A DNA stretch of 64,000 nucleotides from Enterobacteriaceae bacterium UBA5654 (GTDB lineage: Bacteria > Pseudomonadota > Gammaproteobacteria > Enterobacterales > Enterobacteriaceae): positions 89,834 through 153,833 of the forward strand of contig DIJC01000017.1 of NCBI GenBank assembly GCA_002421005.1, read 5' to 3'. The position numbers and the translations under genes were made by a program. Within the stretch, counting starts at the first letter, position 1. Every line of letters begins with the position of its first letter. The notes under the pieces are model-generated. The model saw only the letters and a program-made list of their open reading frames with translations, was not told where the DNA came from and did no database searches. Below are positions 33,258 to 42,462 of this stretch, piece by piece.

Positions 33258-35584
33258 GCACGTTCCGCAACCCAGGCTTTCAACACCGCCGCATCGTTCT
33301 GCCACTCAAGTTTCATCTCCTCGATCCATTCACCTACGTTATCCCACCACGCCGGGAGATCGGAAGACTGTATTTGCTGCCCCAGTTGTTGCAGATGCAC
33401 CAGACCGATAGAGCCAGCCGCACCTTTAATTTTATGCCCTTCTTCAGCGATGCCTTTCTGATCGCGGGCAGTGAAATTTGATTCCAGTACGTTCAGATAG
33501 CCTGGCATCATCTTTTCGAACACCGCGAGGCCGTCGGTGATTAATTTTGGTCCCACCAGCTCAAGGTACTGTTCAAGCATGGCGATATCTAAAACGTTTT
33601 GCGCTTTGCCGTTATCCGTCGGGGTCACGATTTTTTCCTCTTGATCGGTGGTATCCCAGAACTTCTTAATCATGGCAGTTAATGCCGGAACTGCCAGCGG
33701 TTTGCTGAGCACGTCATCCATTCCGGCATCAAGATATTCCTGTTTGTTTTTCAGCACGTTGGCGGTCAGCGCCACCAGCGGCGGCAGCTCGTCGCGCTGA
33801 TAGCGCTGGGTCAACTGGCGGGAGATATCCAGCCCGGTCATATCCGGCAACTGGATGTCCAGCAGGACCAGATCGTATTCGCCCGGCTGGAACATCTCCA
33901 GCGCTTCGGTTCCCGTCATCGCCACATCGACGCTGTTCCCCAGTTTTTCCAGCACCGAGCGCGCCACAATCACGTTCAGTTCGATATCTTCGACCAGCAG
34001 AACGTGCAGCGCCGGTAGCGGCATATCGTCGTCAGCAAACGCGTCTTCCACCTCTTCCGCCACCGCAGGCGCGTGCACCGTCGCGGTGAACAGCGAGCCT
34101 TTGCCCATCTGGCTGCTCACGGTGATGTCGCCGCCCATTCTGGTCGCCAGCCGCTGCGAAACCGCAAGGCCAATGCCGGTCCCGGTGGCAGGTTTACCGC
34201 CGCTACTGTCTTTCACCTGGTGATACATGATGAAAATCTTATCCAGCTCTTCCGGCGGAATGCCGATGCCGGTATCTTCCACTTCAAAATGTAGCATCGC
34301 GTCGGCGTCGTAACGCACCCGCACCGTCACCTGCCCCTGGGTGGTAAATTTGACCGCGTTGCTGATCAGGTTCCACAGGATTTGCCGCAGGCGCGTGCCG
34401 TCGGTAATGACCTTATGCGGCAGCGGCAACGTGGATTCCATCACAAAGCGCAGCCCTTTCTGGTGCGCCTGCAAGCCGGAAAGGTTCTCCAGATCGGCGA
34501 GAAAGCCGGTGAAGTCTATCGGCTGGTTGTCGAGTTGCACATTCCGGCGTTCCATTTTGTCCATGTCGATAATATCGTTAAAGATATTACCCAGCGTCAC
34601 CGCCGAAACGTGGATGGTTTTCAGGTATTTTTCCTGCTCGTCGGTCAGGTCGGTATCCAGAAGGATGCGGCTTAATCCTACGATGCCGTTAAGCGGCGTG
34701 CGCAGCTCGTGGCTGATAGTTGAGATAAAGGTAGTCTTGTCACGGCTGGCGCGCTCCAGCGCATCCTGGTAGCGCTTACGCTCGGTAATATCGCGACCAA
34801 AGCCCATCAGCCCGTGGCGTTTGCCCACCCGGTCATAATAGGGCACCTTGCGGATTTCAAAGCAGGCCTTGCGCCCGTCAGGGTAAAGCAGCCACTGCTC
34901 ATAGGTGAGCGAGACGTTATGCCGAAACACTTTTTCGTCGGTTTCGATCACTTTTTCCGCGGTGTCAGCCGGGTAAACGTCCTGCGGTCGGAGATTAATC
35001 AGCTGCTTTTCACTCTTCCCGGTGAGCAGCTCCATCGCCCGGTTACAGCCGGAAAACTCTTTGTCTTCATTACGATAAAAAACCAGGTCCGGTGAGGCAT
35101 CAAGAAACGATCGCAGGAAAATTGACTGCTGCTCAAGCTGGATCTGCGTCTCTTCACGCTCCTTCATCTCAACCTTAAGCTGTTCGACAGTGGCCTGGCG
35201 TTCGGCCTCTGCCTTCTCACGGTCGGCGATTTCCTGGTTGAGCTGAACAATATTGTCCTTCATCTGGATATTGAGTTTGAGATCGCGCGCGCGCATCTCT
35301 TCCAGCTTTTCCACCATCCGGGAAAGACGCTGGCGCGACTCTTCCAGTTGTTCGACCACCACCGATAAAAAGTAAACCGCCCACGGGGTGATTAAGATCC
35401 CGAAAAAGATCGAGCGAATAATATCAATCTCTTCGACGTGTCCGCGCAGCACCATCGTCACCGCCATTTGCACGGCGAAAGCCAGTGCAATCAGCGCCAG
35501 CGCCAGCAGCAGCGAAAAGCGCATCAGCCCCAGCTTCATCATCAGGTTGACGTAGTACTGCGCCAGTAAACGGATTTGTTTCAT
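33248..35584 (-). CDS. arcB: Aerobic respiration control sensor histidine kinase ArcB
   Basis: ArcB is the tripartite inner-membrane sensor that phosphorylates ArcA when the quinone pool is reduced. The 778-residue product equals E. coli. Two membrane helices (about 23-42 and 57-77), a coiled coil, a PAS domain, the transmitter with ISHELRTPLNG (His near 292) and ATP-binding GTGIGLAVS, a receiver (VLLDIQLPDM, Asp near 576), and an HPt domain (EEGHKIKGAAG, His near 717) follow in order. The start MKQIRLLAQYY is at 35584. Upstream, where E. coli has yhcC and gltB, this genome has ytfP instead. Confidence 0.98.
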   Translation of the reverse strand: MKQIRLLAQYYVNLMMKLGLMRFSLLLALALIALAFAVQMAVTMVLRGHVEEIDIIRSIFFGILITPWAVYFLSVVVEQLEESRQRLSRMVEKLEEMRARDLKLNIQMKDNIVQLNQEIADREKAEAERQATVEQLKVEMKEREETQIQLEQQSIFLRSFLDASPDLVFYRNEDKEFSGCNRAMELLTGKSEKQLINLRPQDVYPADTAEKVIETDEKVFRHNVSLTYEQWLLYPDGRKACFEIRKVPYYDRVGKRHGLMGFGRDITERKRYQDALERASRDKTTFISTISHELRTPLNGIVGLSRILLDTDLTDEQEKYLKTIHVSAVTLGNIFNDIIDMDKMERRNVQLDNQPIDFTGFLADLENLSGLQAHQKGLRFVMESTLPLPHKVITDGTRLRQILWNLISNAVKFTTQGQVTVRVRYDADAMLHFEVEDTGIGIPPEELDKIFIMYHQVKDSSGGKPATGTGIGLAVSQRLATRMGGDITVSSQMGKGSLFTATVHAPAVAEEVEDAFADDDMPLPALHVLLVEDIELNVIVARSVLEKLGNSVDVAMTGTEALEMFQPGEYDLVLLDIQLPDMTGLDISRQLTQRYQRDELPPLVALTANVLKNKQEYLDAGMDDVLSKPLAVPALTAMIKKFWDTTDQEEKIVTPTDNGKAQNVLDIAMLEQYLELVGPKLITDGLAVFEKMMPGYLNVLESNFTARDQKGIAEEGHKIKGAAGSIGLVHLQQLGQQIQSSDLPAWWDNVGEWIEEMKLEWQNDAAVLKAWVAERAKK

Positions 35585-35685
35585 AAAAGGTTCCTTCACC
35601 CCAGCATGGCTCAATCATACCGAATTTTGAGCAACAGGTTGAAGTCTGGTTAAAAAATGTGGAGTGTGCAGACAGCAAAGAGGGA

Positions 35686-35711
35686 TAAAACGACGCCACC
35701 CGGAGGTGGCG
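35686..35711 (-). terminator. Terminator after ytfP
   Basis: GCCACC (35695-35700) and GGTGGC (35705-35710) form a stem with loop CGGA; the minus strand continues GTCGTTTTATCC. It lies 7 bases past the ytfP stop and close to the arcB promoter region. Confidence 0.65.
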
Positions 35712-35717
35712 TACGCT

Positions 35718-36062
35718 TTAGTTTTGTTCTCGATCTAACCAGTCGCCGCTGTCAATGCGGGTTAAATCATCGACCGGACGCTGATAAACATACATCCATG
35801 CACTCCCGTAGGGAGTCTGGATTAACTGGCGTGCGTATTCACCGCCCTTTGTGCGTAGCGCATCCAGCTCGGCAAGCGTTGCGGCATCAATACGATAAAC
35901 TTCCCCGAGTACCATGCCTTCACCGGGCACCGCGCCTGGATAGTGGCCCAGACTGTAGAGTCGGTAATTATCGATGCTGTAATCGCCCAGCCACTGGGCG
36001 TTGGTCATCCAGTGGCTGTTGCCCTGCTTGCTTCGTAAACTGCCGTAGACAAATATTCGCAT
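35718..36062 (-). CDS. ytfP: Gamma-glutamylcyclotransferase-fold protein YtfP
   Basis: YtfP is a small GGCT-fold protein of unresolved biochemical role found next to tamB. The 114-residue product begins MRIFVYGSLRSKQGN, the YGSL substrate loop of the family, and has the acidic residue equivalent to the catalytic Glu in ALRTKGGEY. The gene starts 2 bases after the tamB stop, so it belongs to the tamA-tamB-ytfP operon. Confidence 0.96.
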   Translation of the reverse strand: MRIFVYGSLRSKQGNSHWMTNAQWLGDYSIDNYRLYSLGHYPGAVPGEGMVLGEVYRIDAATLAELDALRTKGGEYARQLIQTPYGSAWMYVYQRPVDDLTRIDSGDWLDREQN

Positions 36063-36064
36063 TG

Positions 36065-39000
36065 CTAAAACTCAAACTGATAGAGCAAATCGAGCGCCTG
36101 ATCTATGCCAGACACCGCTTCAAGATATAGCTTAGGCATCAGACGATAGCGTAACGTGAGAGTTGCCAGCGAGTCAAAAATACCGACACCGTATTTCACC
36201 TGTAGCCCTGGCAGGACGTAACCACTCACGACGACCTGCGACGAATCCCCGACACCCTGGGTATCCAGCGCCAGATTGCTTACGCCAAACGTCTCGCCGA
36301 TTTTACCCACAACCTGCCCACTTTGTGCAACCCCCAGACCCACTAACATTGACGTCATGGCGTCACTATCGCTCTGCTCGCTGTCCAGACCCTGACCGCG
36401 CAGCAGATAGGAGAGCGCTTCCTGCTGCGACATCGCCGGGTCAGAGAACACTTCGGCCTTCGGCTCGTCCGCCGTGCCGGTGACGCGCACGCCTGCGATC
36501 ACGTCGTTCTCCGTCGATTCCGGGTTACGGATCGCCTCAATATTCAGCAACGGCTGATCCGGCGGGCCGGAGAACAGCAGCTCACCTTTACGCACAATCA
36601 AATCCTGGCCGTAAGCGTGGAAGCGCCCTTCAGGAATATTAATTTGTCCGTTCAGCCCCAGCCCCTGTTTATCCTGGGCCACTTTCAGATCGCCGGTCAA
36701 ACGGGCCTTCAGGCCAAACGCATCAATGCGCACGTTGTTGCCGACGTGAACCACCAGATTACTGTTGATCGGGATCGACGCGGTTTTCGGCTCTTCCGGC
36801 TGCAAATCGTTTTTCAGCATGACTTCATCGCTGGAGACGCCGACGGCGCTTTCCGGCAGCTCGTGAACCACAATACGCGCCCACGGCACGTCCGCGCTGC
36901 CGTCTAACGTGAACAGCTGCGGCGTGGCGGTGAAGACAATATCCGGCGACACGTCCAGTCGCACCATCGGCGGCACGGTGATCCGCACGCGGCTGCCTTT
37001 CGCCGCCACGCGGGCGCGCCAGTTGTCGATCTGGCTCCAGTCCGCATCGCCGTTCAGCGCAATGTCACCCTGCCCGGTGCGCACCACGCCCTGCAACGTC
37101 GAACTCATGCCGTTAAAGTTCATCGCCAACTGGCTCGGCTGCATATCAAACGGCATAAAGTTGCCGTCGATTTCCGCGCCGGTGAGCTGCATCTGACCAA
37201 AAAGCTGCGGGCTTTGCGCATTGCCCGCCAGACGCAGACTGGCGTTCAGCGTGCCCGTCGCTTTCTCCCCGCGCGAGAAGATCGCGTTGATCATCGCCAG
37301 CGAGAAGTTGCGAATGTTGACGTTGCCGCCGAGATTACGCTGCCCCTGCGGATCGCTAATCTGCACCTGCCCATCAAACTGGCCGTTATTGGTCAGACGC
37401 ATCAGCCAGTCAAGCTGCGCGCGATTGTTACGCAGCTCGGCGTTGAGATTAAGGGTGTCAAACGCCACCGGTAGCGGCGCATCGTTGACGATTTGCGTGA
37501 CCTTAACGTTACGGCCTGAGAGACTGACTTTGCCCTGCGGCAGACCTTCTTTAGTGGTGTCCCAACTGACGTCGGCGTTGCCGCTGAACACGCCGCTGGC
37601 CTGGGTGGCTTCTGGCATAAAGGGTTTCAGCATCGCCAGGTCGAAGCGGTTCAGATTGACCACCGCGCGTCCTTCCGCACCCGCATCAATAGTTTGCGGC
37701 ACGCACAGTTCTGCATTCGGGTTAGTCCAGCAGTGCGGCCCGATGCTGATTTTTTGTTCCTGATTACGGAAATCCAGCGCCACCGCACGGTTTTGCGCCC
37801 ACGGCCCGACCGGCGTCTGGAAGCGGGTATTACTGAGCGTGCCTTTCCAGCGCTGCGCCTGACGGTCAAAACTGCCCGCCAGATCGAGCTGCCCGGAAAC
37901 CGGTTCGCCCTGCATCCGTAGCTGAAGCTGGTGCTGCTTCTCGCTGCCCTTCGCATCCAGCGTCAGCAGGCGGACATTAATATCGCCCTGCGCGATACGC
38001 TCAACGCGCACGTTCAGCGTTCCGGCAATCTGATCGGTGGATTTAATGTCGCCTTCAATGCGCGCCTGCGCTATCGAAAGCGCCTGCCAGCGCAGGCCGC
38101 GCGCGGTAATATCCGCCAGTAGCTGCGGCGCGTCCACCGTTCCGCGCACTTTCAGCAGCCCTTTCGCTGTCCCGCCCAGCCCCGGTAGCGCGTTATCCAG
38201 CCCCGGCGCGTCGATGGTGGCGTCAAGGTTGAGATCTTTGACGCCCAGCTCGCCCTTCACATCGGCGTTATTGCGACCCAGCGCCAGATGCAGGCCAGGA
38301 ATGGTCCACTGTAAATAGCTGTTGCCCTTCAACGAACCGTCAACTTCAACCTTATTCTGCTTAACGTTACCGGTGATTTTCATCTCCGGCACGTCCACCT
38401 GCCAGCTTCCGCCGTACAGACTGCCGCGCGTTTTGATCAGCCCGTTCAGCTTCGACGGCCAGTCCGGGAACTCTTTTGCGGTGTTAATTCCCTTCAGCGC
38501 CAGCTCGCCGCGCCAGCTAATCGCCTGCTGCCAGTCAAGCAGCGCTTTCAGTTCGGTAGTGCCCTGGAGCGCCGCCACCGTCAGTTTGTCGAGGTTAATC
38601 TGCTGCTCGTTGCCTTTCGCATCCAGCGTAATGGTTGCCGGTGGGATCGCCTGCCCTTTCACCGCCGTACGGAATGAAAGGATGTAATCGGTCATTTTAC
38701 CAGTCAGTTTGAGCTTCACATCGTCGGCCTGATACTGCTTCTCGCCGGTAAACGGCCAGTAAAGCTGCTGGCTGGTAATGTCCAGATTCAGCGGCAGCCC
38801 GGCCTCCGCCAGTCGGGTTTGTCCGCGCAGGACCATATCAACCGGGCCGGAGAGATTAACGCCGATCTCCAGCTGTTCACGCAGCGCGCCGCCCACTTTG
38901 AGCTTCACTTTTTCGCCCTTCAGCGGATCGACGTTCAGGGTGCTGTTCAGCGTAATATCGACCGGCCAGTTATCCGCCAGCCTGGCGCTGCCGGTGGCGT

Positions 39001-39841
39001 TAAGCGTGCCCTGGTTGGCATCGATATCCAGCGCGTCCAGTTTCGTATTCCCGTCGATGCTGCTGACCTTAAGCAGCATATTGCGCACGGTGATATCGGT
39101 ATCGCCGGTAACGCGCAGTTGCTCGCCGCGAAACTCCTCGATATTCAGGTTTAGCGGCAGATGAACGTCGGTCATTTCCGGCAGCACCGGCTTCGAGAAC
39201 AGATCTTTCAGCGTCTCGCCGAGCGGTTTTTCGTCCGGGCGCGGGTTATCGATTTTCGGCTCGACCACCTCTTCCTGTGCCACCTCCGCCACTTTCGGCA
39301 GGGCAATCAGCAGCCCCTGAAGCGACGTCGGCGTCACGGTGAGGTTTTTATCCTGCCAGTTCAGGCCGGAAGAAAAATGCATCACCGAGACGGTGGTGTC
39401 ATCGATTTTAATATTGACGTTATTGAGCGCAATGCGGCTTAAGGTGATGGGATACGGCGTGGAGAGATCCAGCGGCCCGCTATCCTCTTCTTCCTTCTGC
39501 GCGGCGGGCGGCATTTTTTTGGTGTCCACCGTCACGTTAATATCAGAAAGCGCGATGTCATTTACGCACAGACTGCTTTGCTTCAGGCAAGCCAGCTTAA
39601 CGGAAAGATGCACCTGCCCGGCATTGACCGCCACGCCGGGCTGGTCGTAGCGAACGTTTTTTAGCGTCAGATCGCGCCAGCCGCCCGTGACCTGCCCAAT
39701 TTCCAGCCCCGGCACCCAGCGATTCGCCGCGTTGAATACCAGATGCAGGCCGGTTTTGCTGCCCACCAGGAACGCGACCGTTCCCAGCAGCAGAATGACA
39801 AAAATCAGTACGCCGAGGCTGATCTTCTTCCATAAACTCAT
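36065..39841 (-). CDS. tamB: AsmA-like lipid bridge protein TamB
   Basis: TamB is a very long inner-membrane-anchored, periplasm-spanning beta-taco protein; it works with TamA and, redundantly with YhdP and YdbH, moves phospholipids to the outer membrane. The 1258-residue product (E. coli 1259) has one N-terminal membrane helix (about 7-28), hundreds of residues of repeating beta-strand sequence, and the conserved DUF490 domain at the C-terminus ending LDLLYQFEF. Its start overlaps the tamA stop by 4 bases. Confidence 0.98.
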   Translation of the reverse strand: MSLWKKISLGVLIFVILLLGTVAFLVGSKTGLHLVFNAANRWVPGLEIGQVTGGWRDLTLKNVRYDQPGVAVNAGQVHLSVKLACLKQSSLCVNDIALSDINVTVDTKKMPPAAQKEEEDSGPLDLSTPYPITLSRIALNNVNIKIDDTTVSVMHFSSGLNWQDKNLTVTPTSLQGLLIALPKVAEVAQEEVVEPKIDNPRPDEKPLGETLKDLFSKPVLPEMTDVHLPLNLNIEEFRGEQLRVTGDTDITVRNMLLKVSSIDGNTKLDALDIDANQGTLNATGSARLADNWPVDITLNSTLNVDPLKGEKVKLKVGGALREQLEIGVNLSGPVDMVLRGQTRLAEAGLPLNLDITSQQLYWPFTGEKQYQADDVKLKLTGKMTDYILSFRTAVKGQAIPPATITLDAKGNEQQINLDKLTVAALQGTTELKALLDWQQAISWRGELALKGINTAKEFPDWPSKLNGLIKTRGSLYGGSWQVDVPEMKITGNVKQNKVEVDGSLKGNSYLQWTIPGLHLALGRNNADVKGELGVKDLNLDATIDAPGLDNALPGLGGTAKGLLKVRGTVDAPQLLADITARGLRWQALSIAQARIEGDIKSTDQIAGTLNVRVERIAQGDINVRLLTLDAKGSEKQHQLQLRMQGEPVSGQLDLAGSFDRQAQRWKGTLSNTRFQTPVGPWAQNRAVALDFRNQEQKISIGPHCWTNPNAELCVPQTIDAGAEGRAVVNLNRFDLAMLKPFMPEATQASGVFSGNADVSWDTTKEGLPQGKVSLSGRNVKVTQIVNDAPLPVAFDTLNLNAELRNNRAQLDWLMRLTNNGQFDGQVQISDPQGQRNLGGNVNIRNFSLAMINAIFSRGEKATGTLNASLRLAGNAQSPQLFGQMQLTGAEIDGNFMPFDMQPSQLAMNFNGMSSTLQGVVRTGQGDIALNGDADWSQIDNWRARVAAKGSRVRITVPPMVRLDVSPDIVFTATPQLFTLDGSADVPWARIVVHELPESAVGVSSDEVMLKNDLQPEEPKTASIPINSNLVVHVGNNVRIDAFGLKARLTGDLKVAQDKQGLGLNGQINIPEGRFHAYGQDLIVRKGELLFSGPPDQPLLNIEAIRNPESTENDVIAGVRVTGTADEPKAEVFSDPAMSQQEALSYLLRGQGLDSEQSDSDAMTSMLVGLGVAQSGQVVGKIGETFGVSNLALDTQGVGDSSQVVVSGYVLPGLQVKYGVGIFDSLATLTLRYRLMPKLYLEAVSGIDQALDLLYQFEF

Positions 39842-41571
39842 AATTCTGGCCCCAGACCGATGTAAAACTGTAGATCGTGTTTATCTTTGTCGCCTACCGG
39901 CACGGCGAAGTCGAGCTTAATTGGCCCCACCGGTGACTGCCAGCGCACGCCGACGCCAGAGCCGGTTTTGAAATCGCTCTTGCGGATGTCGCTCACCGCT
40001 TCACCGCTATCCACAAACACCGCGCCCCACCATTTTCCGGTCACGTTGTACTGATATTCCAGCGATCCGGTCGCCAGCTTTGACGCCCCTTTCAGCTTGC
40101 CATCGCTGTCTTCCGGTGAAATCGATTTATATTTATAGCCGCGAATACTGCGATCGCCCCCGGCGAAGAAACGCAGATCCGGCGGCACGCGGTCGAAATC
40201 GCCGGTCTCGATCCAGCCGAGATTGCCGCGCATCACGAAGCGGTGCTTATCATACAGCGAGCGGATCCAGACGTTCTGCGCCTGGAAAACGGAGAAATCG
40301 ACGTCTGAACCCCAGGCGGTATTGGAATAATCAATGGAATAGCGCTGGGAATCGCCCCACGTCGGCATCAGGCCGCCGCGCGAGCGGGTGCGGCTGATCA
40401 TTACGCCTGGATAGAGCAGCATGGTGGTATGGGTTTCACTGCCCTGGGTAAAGTGGTCGAGGCTCCAGCGCAGGTTAATAGCGCGCTGCCAGCCGCTCGA
40501 CAAATCCCAGTAGCGTGACAGCGCCAGGGTGGTGGAGTCGGCTTCGGTATCGTTCAGATCGGTACGCTTGACGCCGCCCTGCACCAGATAATACTGCTCC
40601 AGCGGATTTTTCAGCAGCGGCACTTTATAACTGAAATCCAGCACCTGTTCCGGCGCGGAAATGCTGGCGCTGGTGGTCAGACTGTGGCCGTAAGAGTTCA
40701 TCCACGGCTTTTTCCACGTCGCTTTCACGCGCGGCCCAACGTCGGTGGAGTAACCGACGCCGGTTTCAATGGTGTTTTCAACGCGCGGAGAAACGACGCC
40801 GTGCAGCGGCAGCACTTTGGTTTTGCGCGCTTTGTCGAATTCCGGGGCCACGATGACCGAATTAAACCAGCCGGTGGCGGAAAGCCTGCGGTTCAGTTCC
40901 GCCAGATCCTTCGACTGGTAATAATCGCCTTCTTTAAACGGCACCAGATTTTGCAAATACTCATCGCGGATCTGCGAATTCTCAAAGGTGACTTTGCCGA
41001 AGCGGTAACGTTCGCCGCTGTCATAATCGATATCCCAGAAAGCCTGATGGCGGTCGAGCGCCACGCCCAGTTGGCTTTTTTTGAATTCGCTGTCGAAGTA
41101 GCCCTTACGCAGCGATACGCTGGTCAGCCCTTTTTTGAAGTGCTCATAGTCGCCGTGATTCAGCACCGTGCCGATTGCCGGGCGTTTGTGAAGAAGATCG
41201 AGATAGTCGTGGTCGGTACGCGCGCCTCCGCGCAGGATCACATTCGTGCCGCCGATGCGCACCGGCTCGCCGGGCGAAACGCGGGCAAGCAGCACCTGAC
41301 GCCCTTTTGCCGGAGGCGGGCGCAGTTCAAAATCAATGGTCGGCTCGTAGTAGCCCAGCGCTTTAAGTCCTTCCCGGATCGCATCATCCACGCGCGCGCG
41401 GAATCGCTGGTCCGGCGTCACCTCGTCGCTCTCAATAGTCGAAAGCTGGGCGCGCACGTTCTGCTGGAGCTGGCCTGTTAGCCCCTCAACCTGCAAACGC
41501 ACGTTTGCCGCGCTGGCGGTACCGCTGAGCAACAGTAAACTGGCCCAGCCTAACTGGCGGATTTGTAGCAC
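39838..41571 (-). CDS. tamA: Outer-membrane Omp85-family protein TamA
   Basis: TamA is a 16-stranded outer-membrane beta-barrel with three POTRA domains; it forms the TAM complex with TamB. The 577-residue reading uses a GTG start at 41571 preceded by GGAGA, which gives a signal peptide (cleaved near TASA-A, about residue 21) and the exact E. coli length. POTRA repeats fill residues 22-265, and the barrel contains FFAGGDRSIRGYKY, the Omp85 VRGF/Y-like loop, and ends FYIGLGPEL with a terminal hydrophobic strand. A longer ATG-started frame (to 41622) is less likely. Confidence 0.97.
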   Translation of the reverse strand: MLQIRQLGWASLLLLSGTASAANVRLQVEGLTGQLQQNVRAQLSTIESDEVTPDQRFRARVDDAIREGLKALGYYEPTIDFELRPPPAKGRQVLLARVSPGEPVRIGGTNVILRGGARTDHDYLDLLHKRPAIGTVLNHGDYEHFKKGLTSVSLRKGYFDSEFKKSQLGVALDRHQAFWDIDYDSGERYRFGKVTFENSQIRDEYLQNLVPFKEGDYYQSKDLAELNRRLSATGWFNSVIVAPEFDKARKTKVLPLHGVVSPRVENTIETGVGYSTDVGPRVKATWKKPWMNSYGHSLTTSASISAPEQVLDFSYKVPLLKNPLEQYYLVQGGVKRTDLNDTEADSTTLALSRYWDLSSGWQRAINLRWSLDHFTQGSETHTTMLLYPGVMISRTRSRGGLMPTWGDSQRYSIDYSNTAWGSDVDFSVFQAQNVWIRSLYDKHRFVMRGNLGWIETGDFDRVPPDLRFFAGGDRSIRGYKYKSISPEDSDGKLKGASKLATGSLEYQYNVTGKWWGAVFVDSGEAVSDIRKSDFKTGSGVGVRWQSPVGPIKLDFAVPVGDKDKHDLQFYIGLGPEL

Positions 41572-41782
41572 ATTTTCTCCTGAATATCCTTGTCTCCACC
41601 CCTGCTGGAAACGAACTGTCACTCCCTGACGTTACAAAGCCTTCACAATCAGGCTTGAAAAACAGACAACATCCCAAATATTTCTTATGTTTAAATCTAG
41701 ACTGATTCAGCGTGTTTATTGTGTTAAAAGACACGCTTCGTTACAACCCTAACGACAATTTCTGTTTCGGGAGAACAGCATC

Positions 41783-42418
41783 ATGAGTTTATTCGACAAA
41801 AAAGAGGTGGTTTCTCAGGCCGATGCGCTGCCCGGACGCAACACGCCCATGCCGGTCGCCACGCTTCATGCGGTCAATCAACACTCAATGACCAACGTGC
41901 CGGACGGGATGGAGATCGCGATCTTTGCGATGGGCTGCTTCTGGGGCGTCGAGCGCCTCTTCTGGGTGCTGCCCGGCGTTTACAGCACTGCGGCGGGCTA
42001 CTGCGGCGGCTATACGCCAAACCCGACCTACCGGGAAGTCTGCTCCGGGCAAACCGGTCATGCCGAAGCGGTACGCGTGGTCTACGATCCTGCCGTCACC
42101 AGCTACGAGCAACTGCTTCAGGTGTTCTGGGAAAATCACGATCCGGCTCAGGGAATGCGCCAGGGCAACGATCACGGCACCCAGTATCGCTCCGCGATTT
42201 ATCCGTTAACGCCGGAACAGGATGCAGCCGCCCATGCCAGCCTGGAGCGTTTCCAGTCGGCAATGCGCGCAGCGGGCGACGATCGTCACGTCACCACCGA
42301 AATTAAAACGGCGACGCCGTTCTACTATGCGGAAGACGATCACCAGCAGTATCTGCATAAGAATCCGTACGGGTATTGCGGGATCGGCGGGATTGGCGTG
42401 TGTTTGCCACCGCAGTAA
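41783..42418 (+). CDS. msrA: Peptide methionine-S-sulfoxide reductase MsrA
   Basis: MsrA reduces methionine-S-sulfoxide in proteins with thioredoxin. The 211-residue protein has the catalytic GCFWGVE with nucleophilic Cys52, and resolving cysteines near the C-terminus in YGYCGIGGIGVCLPPQ. The start at 41783 follows GGGAGAACAGC. It is divergent from tamA. In E. coli ytfL follows directly, but here 9 kb of other genes intervene. Confidence 0.98.
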   Translation: MSLFDKKEVVSQADALPGRNTPMPVATLHAVNQHSMTNVPDGMEIAIFAMGCFWGVERLFWVLPGVYSTAAGYCGGYTPNPTYREVCSGQTGHAEAVRVVYDPAVTSYEQLLQVFWENHDPAQGMRQGNDHGTQYRSAIYPLTPEQDAAAHASLERFQSAMRAAGDDRHVTTEIKTATPFYYAEDDHQQYLHKNPYGYCGIGGIGVCLPPQ

Positions 42419-42425
42419 TGGAGAG

Positions 42426-42447
42426 TTACCCGCCTTCCGGCGGGTAA
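42426..42447. terminator. Hairpin between convergent msrA and the island
   Basis: TTACCCGCC and GGCGGGTAA form a perfect 9-bp stem with loop TTCC, seven bases after the msrA stop and 16 bases past the stop of the convergent 865-residue gene. There is no long T run, so efficiency is uncertain. It marks the left edge of the accessory island. Confidence 0.55.
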
Positions 42448-42462
42448 CGTTATCAGAAGGAA

